The notes: generated by a model from the letters alone, not told the origin. 64,000 bases of DNA from Leifsonia sp. 466MF (GCF_900100265.1 NZ_LT629696.1:3906001-3970000); one strand, 5' to 3'. Counted from the stretch's first letter, positions 33,496-42,805 are shown. Numbers and translations are program-made.

Positions 33496-33851
33496 GGGCG
33501 CTGGTAGGTTCCGTGGCCGCGCGCGACCAGCCCGTCGCGGAACTCGAGCACCTCGCAGACCACTCCGCCGTTCTGGTTGCGGTAACGGATGACGAGGGTC
33601 TCAACGCCCACGAAGTGGTCGAGCACCTCGAAGCGGAGGTCCGGGAGCGCCGCCAGACCGGCCGTCCAGTAGGCGCGGAGCGCGTCCTTCCCCCGGGCGA
33701 CTCCGTCACTGCCGGGCAGCAGCCGCACGGCCAGCGGCGAGCTGAAGGTCACGTCGTCCGTGTAGTGGGACAGCAGGGCTTCGAGGTCGTGGGCATTCCA
33801 GTCGCGCAGCCAGCCTGCGACGAAGGTGTCGGCAAAGTCGTCCGTGAGCAT
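33492..33851 (-). CDS. SnoaL/NTF2-like family protein
   Basis: 119 residues from MLTDDFADTFVAGWLRDWNA. The cone-shaped NTF2 fold is indicated by WNAHDLEALLSHYTDDVTFS, the loop GVARGKDALRAYW and the sheet LVIRYRNQNGGVVCEVLEF. These are ligand-binding or isomerase-like proteins without a readable substrate. An upstream GTG at 33866 is possible. Convergent with the SRPBCC gene. Confidence 0.8.
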   Translation of the reverse strand: MLTDDFADTFVAGWLRDWNAHDLEALLSHYTDDVTFSSPLAVRLLPGSDGVARGKDALRAYWTAGLAALPDLRFEVLDHFVGVETLVIRYRNQNGGVVCEVLEFRDGLVARGHGTYQRP

Positions 33852-33885
33852 GGTCCATCGTGACACGCGCTCCCCCCGCCTTCGC

Positions 33886-33891
33886 TAGCGT
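33886..33891 (+). promoter_or_regulatory. Leaderless-type -10 box TAGCGT
   Basis: TAGCGT ends 6 nt before the GTG at 33898. Confidence 0.5.
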
Positions 33892-33897
33892 GGAGAG

Positions 33898-34302
33898 GTG
33901 ACCTCCGCTCCACTCATCGTGTCCGCCGTCGCGGTGGTGCGCGACCGAGCCGTGCTCATGGTGACCGCCCGTCGGCGCGATGTCTACTACATGCCGGGCG
34001 GCAAAGTGGATGCGGGCGAGACCGCGGCGGAGGCGGCGGCCAGGGAGGCGTTCGAGGAGGTGGCGCTCCGTCTGGCGCCCGACGACCTGGAGGAGCTCTT
34101 CGAGGTGCGGACGCAGGCGCACGGCGAGCCGGACGGACGTCAGGTGCACATGCGCGTGTTCCGCGCGGTGACTGAGGAGGAGCCGGCTCCGTCGGCGGAG
34201 GTCGACGCCATCCACTGGACCACCAGCGCCGACGCGGACCGCTGCCCGCCCGCCGGAAGAGAGGTGCTGCGGCGACTGGTCGAGCTCGACCTCATCGACT
34301 GA
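33898..34302 (+). CDS. NUDIX hydrolase
   Basis: 134 residues. The NUDIX box lies at about residues 38-60 (GGKVDAGETAAEAAAREAFE then EVAL): G-x5-E and REAFEE are intact, while the final GU pair is replaced by Val-Ala. It hydrolyses nucleoside diphosphates linked to another group; substrate unknown. GTG start with a leaderless -10 box. Separated by 73 nt from the hydrolase gene downstream. Confidence 0.85.
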   Translation: MTSAPLIVSAVAVVRDRAVLMVTARRRDVYYMPGGKVDAGETAAEAAAREAFEEVALRLAPDDLEELFEVRTQAHGEPDGRQVHMRVFRAVTEEEPAPSAEVDAIHWTTSADADRCPPAGREVLRRLVELDLID

Positions 34303-34375
34303 CGCAGCATCCACCGGGCGGATGTGCCCCACGCGAGGGCTGGCGACCGCGGCGACCTGCGGCCAGGCTGGTGCC

Positions 34376-35590
34376 ATGGCGCGAACGCACGAGTTCCGGT
34401 TCTCCGGCAATGCCGACTTCGACTTCGAGATCCGCACCACGATCGGTCAGGCCTTCAGCGGCGCTGCCGACATCGGCGAGGTGCTCGCTGCGGTCGAGGG
34501 GGTCGGCGAGAAGGACCACGATGGCTGGTTCCGCGCCTGGCTCGGCCTCGGCGACCGGATCGCCGCCCAGGCGGATGCGTCCGCTACGGCGGGACACGCG
34601 GTCAGTGCCGCGAGTGCGTACCTGCGGGCGGCCTCGTACTACGCGACGGCCCTGAACGCGGTGGCCTCGTTGCCGACGGAGGAGGAGCTGCTGCCGACGT
34701 TCCGCAAACACCGGGCCGCGTGGGATCGCTGGGTGGACCTCGTCGACCGGGATATCGCTCGGGTCGAGATCCCCTACGAAGACACTACGATGCCCGGTTA
34801 CCGGTTCCGCGCGCCCGGTGCGGCCGGCGACGACCGCCCGCTGCTGGTCGTCGCCAACGGCAGCGACGGGGCGCTCACCAGCCTGTGGTCGTCGGCGGTG
34901 TCGGGGGCGCTCGCGCGCGGCTATCACGCCCTCGTCTTCGACGGGCCGGGGCAGCAGTCGATGCTGTTCGAGCGGAACGTACCGTTCCGGCCGGACTGGG
35001 AGGCCGTGCTCACCCCCGTCCTCGACTTCGTACGCGCCCAGGACGGCGTCGACGCCGACCGCATCGCCCTCTACGGCATCAGCCAGGCCGGGTACTGGGT
35101 CCCGCGGGCGCTCGCCTTCGAGCACCGGTTCGCGGCCGCGATCGCCGACCCGGGAGTGGTGGACGTCTCGACCTCCTGGACCGAGCACCTGCCCGCGAAC
35201 ATGCGCAAACTGCTCGACGAGGGGCAGGACGAGAAGTTCGACCGCGACATGCAGATGGGAATGAAGTTCTCGCACGAGCTCGCGTACACCTGGAAGTTCC
35301 GCGCCCGTCCGTACGGCACCACGGGCTACGCCGAGACGATGCGCGCCGTGCTCCAGTACAACGTCACGGAGGTCGCCGCTCGAATCACCACTCCGCTGCT
35401 CATCACCGACCCGGAGCACGAGCAGTTCTGGCCGGGCCAGTCGGAGCAGCTCGCATCGCTGACGCCGGGCGTCTCGACCCTCGTGAAGTTCACCGAGGCG
35501 GAGGGCGCGGACTTCCACGTCCAGCCGCTCGCCCGCGCGCTCACCGAGCAGCGGATGTTCGACTGGCTGGACGACAGGCTGGGCCGCTGA
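34376..35590 (+). CDS. Alpha/beta hydrolase (dipeptidyl-peptidase/FrsA-like)
   Basis: 404 residues: a helical N-terminal cap (residues 1-120), then an alpha/beta hydrolase fold. The nucleophile elbow is YGISQAGYW near residue 239 (G-x-S-x-A/G), the acid is likely in LLITDPEHEQFW and the histidine in GADFHVQPLARAL. VFDGPGQQSMLF near 185 is typical of the DUF1100/2,6-dihydropseudooxynicotine hydrolase group. Cytosolic, substrate unknown. The ATG at 34376 gives MARTHEFRFSGNADFDFEIR. Confidence 0.85.
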   Translation: MARTHEFRFSGNADFDFEIRTTIGQAFSGAADIGEVLAAVEGVGEKDHDGWFRAWLGLGDRIAAQADASATAGHAVSAASAYLRAASYYATALNAVASLPTEEELLPTFRKHRAAWDRWVDLVDRDIARVEIPYEDTTMPGYRFRAPGAAGDDRPLLVVANGSDGALTSLWSSAVSGALARGYHALVFDGPGQQSMLFERNVPFRPDWEAVLTPVLDFVRAQDGVDADRIALYGISQAGYWVPRALAFEHRFAAAIADPGVVDVSTSWTEHLPANMRKLLDEGQDEKFDRDMQMGMKFSHELAYTWKFRARPYGTTGYAETMRAVLQYNVTEVAARITTPLLITDPEHEQFWPGQSEQLASLTPGVSTLVKFTEAEGADFHVQPLARALTEQRMFDWLDDRLGR

Positions 35591-35643
35591 CCGGCGCGCG
35601 GGCGGCTCTTGCCCGTGTCGGTGGCGTGGAGTTGGATGCTGTC

Positions 35644-36009
35644 ATGCAGATCAGCCGCCAGATCGTGGTGTTCGACACCCCCGACATCGATCGCGAGTCG
35701 GCCTTCTGGGCCGACCTGATGGGCGGGGAGGTGCGCGGCGACGAGGACGACTGGCGCTCGGTCTACGTGAACGGCGAGCCGCGCCTCGGGTTTCAGCTCG
35801 CCCCCAACCACGAGCGGCCCGACTGGCCGAACGGCGCGCAGCAGCAGCTCCACCTCGACCTCTACGTCGACGACATCCGCGAGGCGCACGAGCACGCGCT
35901 CGCCGTGGGCGCGACGCTGCTGAGGCAGGCGGACGACCTCGACGCGGAGGGCGGGTTCCAGGTGTACGAGGATCCGTCCGGTCACCCGTTCTGCCTGTGC
36001 TGGGGTTGA
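35644..36009 (+). CDS. VOC (glyoxalase/bleomycin resistance) family protein
   Basis: 121 residues with two beta-alpha-beta-beta-beta modules; QIVVFDTPDIDRESAFWADL opens the first and LHLDLYVDDIREAHEHALAV the second, and YEDPSGHPFCLCWG is the usual C-terminal strand with a metal-binding position. Function ranges from isomerases to drug-binding proteins; not resolved here. It ends 1 nt before the next gene, so they are probably co-transcribed. Confidence 0.85.
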   Translation: MQISRQIVVFDTPDIDRESAFWADLMGGEVRGDEDDWRSVYVNGEPRLGFQLAPNHERPDWPNGAQQQLHLDLYVDDIREAHEHALAVGATLLRQADDLDAEGGFQVYEDPSGHPFCLCWG

Positions 36010-36010
36010 G

Positions 36011-36865
36011 ATGAGCGGCGACCTTCCCGCGCTCGCCGTCACCGGCGTCACCGGGGCGATCGGTCGGATGACGGCCGACCTCCTCTCCGACGCCGGTGTG
36101 CCGTTCCGGATGCTGGCGCGGTCCCCCGAGCGTGCGCCCCGCTACCCGGGGACCACCGTGGCCGCGGCGACGTACAGCGACCGTGACGCGGTGCTCTCCG
36201 CACTCGACGGCGTGGAGACCCTGCTCATGGTGTCCGCGGCCGAGAACGCCGAACGGCTGGGCGAGCACCTGGCGTTCGTGGATGCGGCCGAGGAGTCGGG
36301 CGTCCGCCACATCGTCTACACGTCGTTCTTCGGGGCCGCGCCGGACGCGACCTTCACGCTCGCCCGCGACCACTACGCGACCGAGCAGCGCATCCGTTCG
36401 TCGGCGATGCGCCACACCTTCCTGCGCGACAACCTGTACCTCGACTTCGCCGAGTTCCTCGTCGGCGACGACGGCGTGATCCGCGGTCCCGCCGGCGACG
36501 GTCGAGCGGCCATGGTCGCCCGTGCCGACGTCGCCCGGGTGGCGGCCGTCGCTCTGCAGGACCCGGCGGCGCACGCCGACGTCACCTACGACCTCACCGG
36601 TCCGGAGGAGCTCACGTTGGCGGAGGTCGCCGAGAAGCTCAGCGCCCACTCGGGTCGGGCGGTCTCGTTCCATGACGAGACCATCCCGGAGGCGTACGCC
36701 TCGCGTGCGAAGTGGAACGCCCCCGACTGGCAGGTCGACGCCTGGGTCTCGACGTACACGGCGATCGCGGCGGGCGAGCTCGCGGGCGTCACCGACGATG
36801 TGGAGCGCGTGACCGGCCGACGCCCGCTGTCGCTCGACGAGCTGTTGCGCGGCGCCATCGCCTGA
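36011..36865 (+). CDS. NmrA-like NAD(P)-binding protein (atypical SDR)
   Basis: 284 residues. The Rossmann motif TGVTGAIGRM at residues 11-20, AATYSDRDAVLSALDGVETL and HIVYTSFFGAAPDATF match the NmrA/HSCARG-like atypical short-chain dehydrogenases. It may be a quinone or ketone reductase such as QorB, or a redox sensor. It follows the VOC gene with no gap. Confidence 0.85.
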   Translation: MSGDLPALAVTGVTGAIGRMTADLLSDAGVPFRMLARSPERAPRYPGTTVAAATYSDRDAVLSALDGVETLLMVSAAENAERLGEHLAFVDAAEESGVRHIVYTSFFGAAPDATFTLARDHYATEQRIRSSAMRHTFLRDNLYLDFAEFLVGDDGVIRGPAGDGRAAMVARADVARVAAVALQDPAAHADVTYDLTGPEELTLAEVAEKLSAHSGRAVSFHDETIPEAYASRAKWNAPDWQVDAWVSTYTAIAAGELAGVTDDVERVTGRRPLSLDELLRGAIA

Positions 36866-36944
36866 CGGCACCGCGGGGAGCCGCTCGGCGTGTCAACCGG
36901 ACGGGGGATGCGCGCGCGGGCGCCGCATCCGGTAAACAGGACCG

Positions 36945-37217
36945 GTGACCGCCGCCCAGCCTCCGCAGCCCCAGATTCCGCAGGCGCAGAAGATCAACAC
37001 GATGGCCCTGATCGGGTTCATCGGCGCCTTCGTCATCCCCGTCGTCGGCATCGTCCTCGGCGTGATCGGCCTCAATCAGACGCGGGTGACCGGCGAGGGC
37101 GGCCGTGGGTTGGCGCGTGCCGCGGTGATCCTCGGTTCCGTGTTCACCCTCCTGCAGGTCGGGTTCTTCATCGTGTGGCTGAGCCTTTTCCTCAACGCCA
37201 TGTCGCACGTCCGCTGA
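36945..37217 (+). CDS. DUF4190-like small membrane protein
   Basis: 90 residues: a Pro/Gln-rich start (residues 1-17), then two hydrophobic segments (IGFIGAFVIPVVGIVLGVIG and LGSVFTLLQVGFFIVWLSLF) around the RVTGEGGRGLARAAVI turn typical of DUF4190. Function unknown. GTG start; TAAACA, a near match to the leaderless -10 box, lies 6 nt upstream. A strong hairpin follows. Confidence 0.78.
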   Translation: MTAAQPPQPQIPQAQKINTMALIGFIGAFVIPVVGIVLGVIGLNQTRVTGEGGRGLARAAVILGSVFTLLQVGFFIVWLSLFLNAMSHVR

Positions 37218-37238
37218 CCGCAGCCCGAACACGACGAA

Positions 37239-37265
37239 GGGCGGCCCGCACGCTGCGGACCGCCC
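37239..37265. terminator. Bidirectional stem-loop between convergent genes
   Basis: GGGCGGCCCGCA (37239-37250) pairs with TGCGGACCGCCC (37254-37265) with one mismatch and a CGC loop. It sits between the DUF4190-like stop and the phosphoesterase stop and could serve both. Confidence 0.75.
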
Positions 37266-37277
37266 TCCGAGGGTGTG

Positions 37278-38966
37278 TTACGGCTGCGCCGACCAGCCGC
37301 CGCGCGGAGGCGTCGGCCAGTGCGGGCGGGTGGGGACGATCGAGCTGACCGCACCCGTCGCCGGGTCGAGGAGCACCTCCCGCTGCTGCGGGTGGAACCA
37401 GTCGAACATCCCGCCGAGCGATCCGGCGCGCGTGTCGAACGAGGCGTCGCCGATGCGTCCGGTCAGCCAGTTGTTCTCGATGAAGCGCAGCACGCTGGCC
37501 TGCTCGACCGGCGTGTGGTCGACGCGGTTCTGGGCGGCCCAGGGCGAGATGACCAGCATGGGGAGGCGCTGGCTCGGCCCGCAGCGGTCGGCGTAGCCGC
37601 CCTGCGTGCGCTTGACGCTCGTGCACACCGTCGAGTCGACGGCCGGGTCGGCGGACCCGTTCGCGACCTTCGGGGCGACGTGGTCGTACCAGCCGTCGGA
37701 GTCGTCGTAGGCGACGACCACGGCGGTGCTCGACCAGCTGTCCGACTTCTGGAGGGCGTTGATCTCGTTCACCAGGAACTTCTGCTCGTCCAGCGGGTCG
37801 GAGTATCCCGCGTGGCCGTCCTGCGCCTCCGGGGCCTTCAGGAAGGACACGGCCGGCAGGTTGTCCGCCTTCAGGGCCGCGTCGAACGACGTCAGGTCGT
37901 ACTGGTGGTTCGCCTGGTCGGTGTGCCCGATCGCCTTCACCGAGGTCGGCGGCAGGTGGTGCGGGTTCGAGGTGGACTTGTAGTACTGGAACGGGGAGTG
38001 GTGCGGCGAGTAGTCCTTCGGCGTCGCGCCGGCGATGTTGGCCGTCACCGCGTCGCACTTGGCATAGGAACCGGCCTGGCCGTTCCAGGCCGTGGTCGGC
38101 GTGAATCCGCCCTGGAACCAGCCCCAGCTGACACCGCGCGCGTTGAGCAGGTCGCCGACGTTGCGGCCGGACATGCCGACCACGGCGGAGGACGACGTGT
38201 GGTCGTTGTCCGAGCAGTCGTCGTAGGCGGGGTCGGGGTCGCCGATCACGGTTCCGACACCCTTGGCGTCGGGCGACTGGACGGCCGTGGATGCGGTGAG
38301 GACGGCTCCGGTCTTGGGGTCGTACGCGGTGCCGCCGTGCGTCTGACCGGAGATGAGGTTGAGCGCGCCCGGCGTGGACGGGCCGAACGTGGTGTCCCAG
38401 CTGTTGTCGCTCATGGCGTAGTTCTGGGCGTAGTTCCACAGGCCCGTGACGGTGTTCCCGTCGTAGTAGTCCATGACCAGCCCCGGTGCGCCGTACGCGC
38501 CGGTGCAGGTGTCGGTCTCGGTCTTCTGGACGAACATGTCCATCTTCCCGCCGTCGACGGCGGCCTGCTCGGCGGCGTAGCTGTGGTTCTGGTCGCACGT
38601 GACCGCCTGCGCGGGCGTGAGCCGCTTCGGCGCGTACAGGTTGGGGTTGTTCGTCAGCGTGCCGGAGGACGTGAGGGTGTCGGTGCGCGGGGTGCGCGGC
38701 GACGCCTGGAACGGCGTCCCGTCGGTGTTCGCGGCGTTCGGGTAGGTCCCGAAGTAGTGGTCGAACGAGACGTTCTCGTCGAAGATCACGACGAGGTGCT
38801 TGATCGGGGTGAGGGTCTGGGCGGAGTGGTCGGCGTGCGAGCCGCCGGCCGTGGCGACCGCGGGCGCACCCGCGAGGATTCCGGCGCCGGCGAGGGCGGC
38901 CGCGCCGGCGAGCGCGACACCCGCGAGGGCGACCGGGGAGCGGCGCAGACGGGAGGGTCTGAACAC
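37278..38966 (-). CDS. Secreted phosphoesterase (phospholipase C / acid phosphatase family)
   Basis: 562 residues. A basic N-terminus (MFRPSRLRRS) and long Ala/Gly hydrophobic stretch ending near AVATAGG form a secretion signal. The catalytic domain starts LTPIKHLVVIFDENVSFDHY, the metal/nucleophile motif of the phosphoesterase family, and later has NPHHLPP, YDDSDGWYDHVAPK and RLPMLVISPWA. The enzyme would release phosphate or phosphorylated head groups outside the cell. GTG start. The next gene downstream on this strand is not linked. Confidence 0.88.
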   Translation of the reverse strand: MFRPSRLRRSPVALAGVALAGAAALAGAGILAGAPAVATAGGSHADHSAQTLTPIKHLVVIFDENVSFDHYFGTYPNAANTDGTPFQASPRTPRTDTLTSSGTLTNNPNLYAPKRLTPAQAVTCDQNHSYAAEQAAVDGGKMDMFVQKTETDTCTGAYGAPGLVMDYYDGNTVTGLWNYAQNYAMSDNSWDTTFGPSTPGALNLISGQTHGGTAYDPKTGAVLTASTAVQSPDAKGVGTVIGDPDPAYDDCSDNDHTSSSAVVGMSGRNVGDLLNARGVSWGWFQGGFTPTTAWNGQAGSYAKCDAVTANIAGATPKDYSPHHSPFQYYKSTSNPHHLPPTSVKAIGHTDQANHQYDLTSFDAALKADNLPAVSFLKAPEAQDGHAGYSDPLDEQKFLVNEINALQKSDSWSSTAVVVAYDDSDGWYDHVAPKVANGSADPAVDSTVCTSVKRTQGGYADRCGPSQRLPMLVISPWAAQNRVDHTPVEQASVLRFIENNWLTGRIGDASFDTRAGSLGGMFDWFHPQQREVLLDPATGAVSSIVPTRPHWPTPPRGGWSAQP

Positions 38967-39025
38967 GATTCCTTCTTCCTTGTTTCACTGATCCCGGCAC
39001 GGTCGTGACGGGCGGCCTCCACTGG

Positions 39026-40255
39026 TCAGGCGAGCATCGTGCGCCCGAGCCAGTCGGAGGAGTCGCGGGCTCCGGGGAGCGCGAAGTAGTAGCCGCCGCC
39101 GAAGGGCTGGATGTAGTCGGTGAGCGGCTCGCCGGCGAGGCGCTTCTGGACGGTGACGAACTGCCGGTCGAGGTCCTGGTTGAAGGCGACGAAGACGAGG
39201 CCCATGTCGAGGTTGCCGTTGGCGTCGAGACCGCCGTCGTAGTTGTAGGCGCGGCGCAGCATCCGCTGGTCGTCCGTGTCCTTCGTGCGCGGGTTGGCGA
39301 GCCGGATGTGCGCGTCGAGCTGGATGACGTCGCCGGTCGGGTCGTTCTCGAAGTGCGGATCGTCGAACTCGGCGGAGGCGGTGAGCGGGGCGCCGCTGTC
39401 GCGTCGGCGGCCGATCATGTTCTCCTGCTCGTGCAGGTTCACGCGGTCCCAGAACTCGACGAGCATGCGGATGACGCGGACGACGTGGTAGCTCCCTCCC
39501 GCCGCCCACGTGGGTTCGTCGCCGGCTTTCGCCCAGACCAGCCGCGCCATCTCGGCGGCGTTCCCGGTGTCGGGGTTGCTCGTGCCGTCTTTGAACCCCA
39601 TCAGGTTGCGCGGCGTGCCGCTGGGGCGGGGCGGCGAAACGAAGCCGTCCTGCCGCCAGCGAACCTGCATGGCACCGCGGGTCGCCCGGGCGATCTCGCG
39701 GACGGCGTGCGTGACCGCATCCCGGTCGGCCGCGCACACCTGCAGCAGCAGGTCGCCGTCGCAGACCCCGCGGCGGAGGGCGTCGTCGGGGAACTCGTCC
39801 ATCGTCCGCAGCCGGGTGGGCTTCCGCGCGGCCAGCCCGAAGCGCTCGTCGAACAGCGAAGCGCCGGCCGAAAGCGTGACGCTCAGCGAATCGGGGACGA
39901 CGGTCGGCCCGAGCACGCCCGAGTCGCGCGGCGGTGCGACGAGCCCCGGGTCGGGCGGTGTGCCTCCCGTGGTGAGGAAGCGCGCGCGCTCGGTGATCGT
40001 CTTCAGCAGGTCGGCGAGCTCGGCCCGGGATGCGGCGGTGACGTCGAGCGCGACGAACGACGCCTCGCGCTGCGGCGGGGTGAGGATACCCTGCTGGTGT
40101 TGTCCGTGGAACGGGAGGGAGGCGGGATGGGCGGCTGACGGCTGAGAGGCGGCCGCGGCTCGGGCGTCGGTCGTGAGGCCCACTCCGGCGACGGCGGCGC
40201 CGGCCGCTCCGATGGCACCCGCCTGGAGGAAGCCGCGGCGGTCGATGGGCGTCAT
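39026..40255 (-). CDS. efeB: Dyp-type haem peroxidase, EfeB
   Basis: 409 residues with a twin-arginine signal (DRRGFLQAG) for export of the folded haem protein. The Dyp motif GFKDGTSNP lies near residue 218, with the catalytic Asp, and RVIRMLVEFWDRVN and QEDxI-like QENMIGRRRDSG further on match EfeB/deferrochelatase proteins. It works with EfeO in ferrous iron or haem-iron acquisition. Its ATG overlaps the efeO stop by 4 nt, so the two are one operon. Confidence 0.9.
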   Translation of the reverse strand: MTPIDRRGFLQAGAIGAAGAAVAGVGLTTDARAAAASQPSAAHPASLPFHGQHQQGILTPPQREASFVALDVTAASRAELADLLKTITERARFLTTGGTPPDPGLVAPPRDSGVLGPTVVPDSLSVTLSAGASLFDERFGLAARKPTRLRTMDEFPDDALRRGVCDGDLLLQVCAADRDAVTHAVREIARATRGAMQVRWRQDGFVSPPRPSGTPRNLMGFKDGTSNPDTGNAAEMARLVWAKAGDEPTWAAGGSYHVVRVIRMLVEFWDRVNLHEQENMIGRRRDSGAPLTASAEFDDPHFENDPTGDVIQLDAHIRLANPRTKDTDDQRMLRRAYNYDGGLDANGNLDMGLVFVAFNQDLDRQFVTVQKRLAGEPLTDYIQPFGGGYYFALPGARDSSDWLGRTMLA

Positions 40256-41457
40256 GAGTCCCTCCTCGGGTCGCAGATGGCGGCGACCGGGGCGAGCAGT
40301 TCCGCGGCGCGGTCGAGAGCCGCATCCACGTGCTCGCGGTCCGTTCGGCTGAGCTGGTCGAGTGGCGTCCAGGTGCCGTCGGGCGCGCGATGGGCCTCGA
40401 CGACCGCATGGGCGGCGGTGAGGGCGGCCCGGCTGTCACCGAGCTGCTCGTATCGCCCGGTCAGCACCGGTTCCAGCGGTGCGAGCGCCTGCTCCGCACC
40501 CGTCAGCTCGGCGTCGACGCTCGCCAGCGACGTGCCGGAGCCGGCATCGGTCGCACCGGTCAGGGTGTCCTGGATGGCGTCCTCGACGATCTCGTGCGCC
40601 CGGAGCGCCACATCGCCGGGGTCGAGCTGGACGCCGGCGAACTCGGTCTGCAGCCGGTCGACCAGGGCGAGGAGGTCGTGAGCGGATGCGGCGACCGTCG
40701 CCGCCGCATCCCCGCGCCAGAGCTGCGATTCGACGAGGTGGAAACCGGTCGGATCTGTGCGCGGGAGTCCGTCGAGCTGGTCGCCGAGCTCGCCGAAGGC
40801 GTCATACGCCGCGCCGAGCGTCTCGTAGGTGGTGTGTGCCGTCAGCCAGTCGCTTCGTGCGGCCGGTAAGTCGCCCTCCTCGGCGTCGGCCGCGACGGCG
40901 GCGACCTGCTGGCGGAGCGCGGGCAGCCGGGAGGCGACCCACGTGGTGTATGCCTTGGCGACCGGGATGAGGTCGTTGCGGGTGACGGGCACGATGCCGG
41001 GCGTGAGCGGCGAGCCCGGTGGCGCTTTGCCGACCGTGACGACAGGCCCGTGGACGGGGTCGGCGTCGGCGGGCAGGCAGACGAACCGGTAGCGGCCGGC
41101 GCCGAGCGTGACGCGTGCGGTTGCGTGGGCGCCGGCCCCGATGCTTTCGAGGTCGAGGTAGACGCGCTTGCTGTCGACGGCCTGCACGTAGACCTCGATG
41201 CCGCCGACGGTCGTGTTGGTGACCGTGAAGGTCTGGTCGCCGCCGTGCACGGTCAGACCGGAGGCGGCCGCGCCGCTCGGGGCGCCGCTCTCGCCCCATC
41301 CACGGCCGCAGTCGTCCATCCCCGCGGTGATGTCGAACGCATCGGGTGCGTTCGGCGCGACGGCCACCGGCCGCAACGCGATCGTCAGGATCGTCGCGAC
41401 GACGACGAGCGCTCCGAGGGCCGCGAAGAAAGCGGCGAGCCGGGCGCGGGTCGACAT
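40252..41457 (-). CDS. efeO: Iron uptake protein EfeO (cupredoxin plus M75 domain)
   Basis: 401 residues. One N-terminal membrane segment (residues about 8-30) anchors or exports it. Residues about 45-145 form the cupredoxin-like domain (ITAGMDDCGRGWGE, FTVTNTTVGGIEVYVQ), and the rest is the helical M75 domain, with the HxxE motif in GFHLVESQLWRGD. It should bind ferrous/ferric iron at the cell surface and deliver it to EfeU, but no EfeU permease gene lies beside it. The ATG has a GGAG site. Confidence 0.9.
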   Translation of the reverse strand: MSTRARLAAFFAALGALVVVATILTIALRPVAVAPNAPDAFDITAGMDDCGRGWGESGAPSGAAASGLTVHGGDQTFTVTNTTVGGIEVYVQAVDSKRVYLDLESIGAGAHATARVTLGAGRYRFVCLPADADPVHGPVVTVGKAPPGSPLTPGIVPVTRNDLIPVAKAYTTWVASRLPALRQQVAAVAADAEEGDLPAARSDWLTAHTTYETLGAAYDAFGELGDQLDGLPRTDPTGFHLVESQLWRGDAAATVAASAHDLLALVDRLQTEFAGVQLDPGDVALRAHEIVEDAIQDTLTGATDAGSGTSLASVDAELTGAEQALAPLEPVLTGRYEQLGDSRAALTAAHAVVEAHRAPDGTWTPLDQLSRTDREHVDAALDRAAELLAPVAAICDPRRDS

Positions 41458-41684
41458 CGGGGGAGGGCTCCTGTGGGGTCGGACGCCGGCGACGGTCCGG
41501 CGTCAGCGATCCTAGAAGTGGCTCCCGGCGTGCCGTGCCCCGCTTCACCCGCTGTTCATCGGACCGTCACCGGTATGCCCCCGGACGGGGGGTGAGGATG
41601 CGTCGAATACGTTCGGGTGCCGAACAAACGGGCAGGATTCAGCGGGCCAGCGGGCGCATGATGGGACGGACGAGAGGAGGGGCG

Positions 41685-41903
41685 ATGCGCGAGGCGAGCT
41701 GTCCGCAGTGCCGTGGGGTGGCCCGACTCGTCAGCAACCCCTACTACGGCGCCGGCCTGGCCGTGCACCGCGACCTCCTGGTCTGCCAGGACTGCGGCTA
41801 CTCCGGCTTCGCCGAGAACGACGACGCGGTGACCGACGACGTGGCGCCGCCGCCGCGCGAGGGCGCGCTGAGGCGCCTCCTCCGGTTCGTGACCGGGCGC
41901 TAG
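41685..41903 (+). CDS. Zinc-ribbon small protein
   Basis: 72 residues with two CxxC pairs, SCPQCRGVARLV and VCQDCGYSGFAEN, about 25 residues apart, forming a zinc ribbon, then a short basic tail (GALRRLLRFVTGR). The ATG at 41685 has an excellent GAGAGGAGGGG site; the frame upstream is a shadow. Function unknown. Its stop codon overlaps the stop of the convergent response-regulator gene. Confidence 0.75.
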   Translation: MREASCPQCRGVARLVSNPYYGAGLAVHRDLLVCQDCGYSGFAENDDAVTDDVAPPPREGALRRLLRFVTGR

Positions 41904-42547
41904 CGGATCCGCACGCGCCCCTGCTGCCACATGCGCGCGGCCGTCACCCGCGGGTTGGCCTGCTCGTCCGCATCCACCCCGAGTGCCGTGTAGAGGCGGC
42001 CGAGCATGGTCTCGACGGCGCGGACGCTCGTCCCGCGTTCGGCGGCGATGCGGCGGGTGGATGCGCCCGAGGCGACAAGGCGCAGCACCTCCGCCTGTGC
42101 CCGCGTGACCGTGCGGACGTCGTCGTCGGGTTCGGCGAGTTGGTGCTCGCCGCCGACGATCGCCGCGTCGACCGCGGCGACCAGCACATCCACATCCTTC
42201 ACCTGCGACTTGACCAGGTACACGACCGAGGGCGGGAGGGTGCCGTCGCCGACCGCCAGCTGCGGGGAGAGGTGCGAGGTGAGCACGACGAGGCCGACCC
42301 ACGGCTGCTCGCGGTGAACGCGCCACAGCAATTCTGCCCCGGAGTCGCCTCCGCCGAAGTCGAGGTCGGTGACAACGGCGTTCGGCTCGACCTCGGCGAT
42401 GATGTCCCAGGCGTCGGCCGCGCTCGTGGCCTGGGAGGTCTCGATGCCGGTGGAGCGGAGTGCGGACGCGACCATCGAGGCCGTGAAGACGTCGTCGTCG
42501 GCCACCACGGCGCGCAGGGTCCGTGTTCGCGGGGGTATGTCGGTCAT
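41900..42547 (-). CDS. NarL/FixJ-type response regulator
   Basis: 215 residues. Receiver domain residues 10-130 with acidic pocket ADDD (16-19), phospho-acceptor in VVTDLDFGG (Asp61) and the late Lys in YLVKSQVKD; LuxR-type helix-turn-helix at about 150-205 (VTRAQAEVLRLVASGASTRR). It binds DNA when phosphorylated. The gene is divergent from a large hybrid kinase at 42806, its probable partner. Confidence 0.88.
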   Translation of the reverse strand: MTDIPPRTRTLRAVVADDDVFTASMVASALRSTGIETSQATSAADAWDIIAEVEPNAVVTDLDFGGGDSGAELLWRVHREQPWVGLVVLTSHLSPQLAVGDGTLPPSVVYLVKSQVKDVDVLVAAVDAAIVGGEHQLAEPDDDVRTVTRAQAEVLRLVASGASTRRIAAERGTSVRAVETMLGRLYTALGVDADEQANPRVTAARMWQQGRVRIR

Positions 42548-42793
42548 GGTTCTGGCTCCTGCCCCTTCGTCACCGTCCCAGAGGTGGACGCCACGCGGCG
42601 AGCTCAGCAGGTCGGGTCAGGCAGCCGCTCCTGACCAGTATCGGCTGAGCGTGGTCGCGTCCCCGGCGGCCGAGGAGGCGCGGGCGTTCGCGCAGCGAAC
42701 ATCCACGGGGGAGCGGGTCGTCAGCGACCGCGAGGACCTCCCGGCCCGGGGTTTCCGTGCCCATGGCCGTCAGTGTAGGCCCGAAAGTCCGCC

Positions 42794-42799
42794 TACAAT
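42794..42799 (+). promoter_or_regulatory. Leaderless-type -10 box TACAAT
   Basis: TACAAT, the closest to consensus of all such boxes here, ends 6 nt before the ATG of the hybrid kinase at 42806. Confidence 0.6.
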
Positions 42800-42805
42800 C
42801 CCCCC

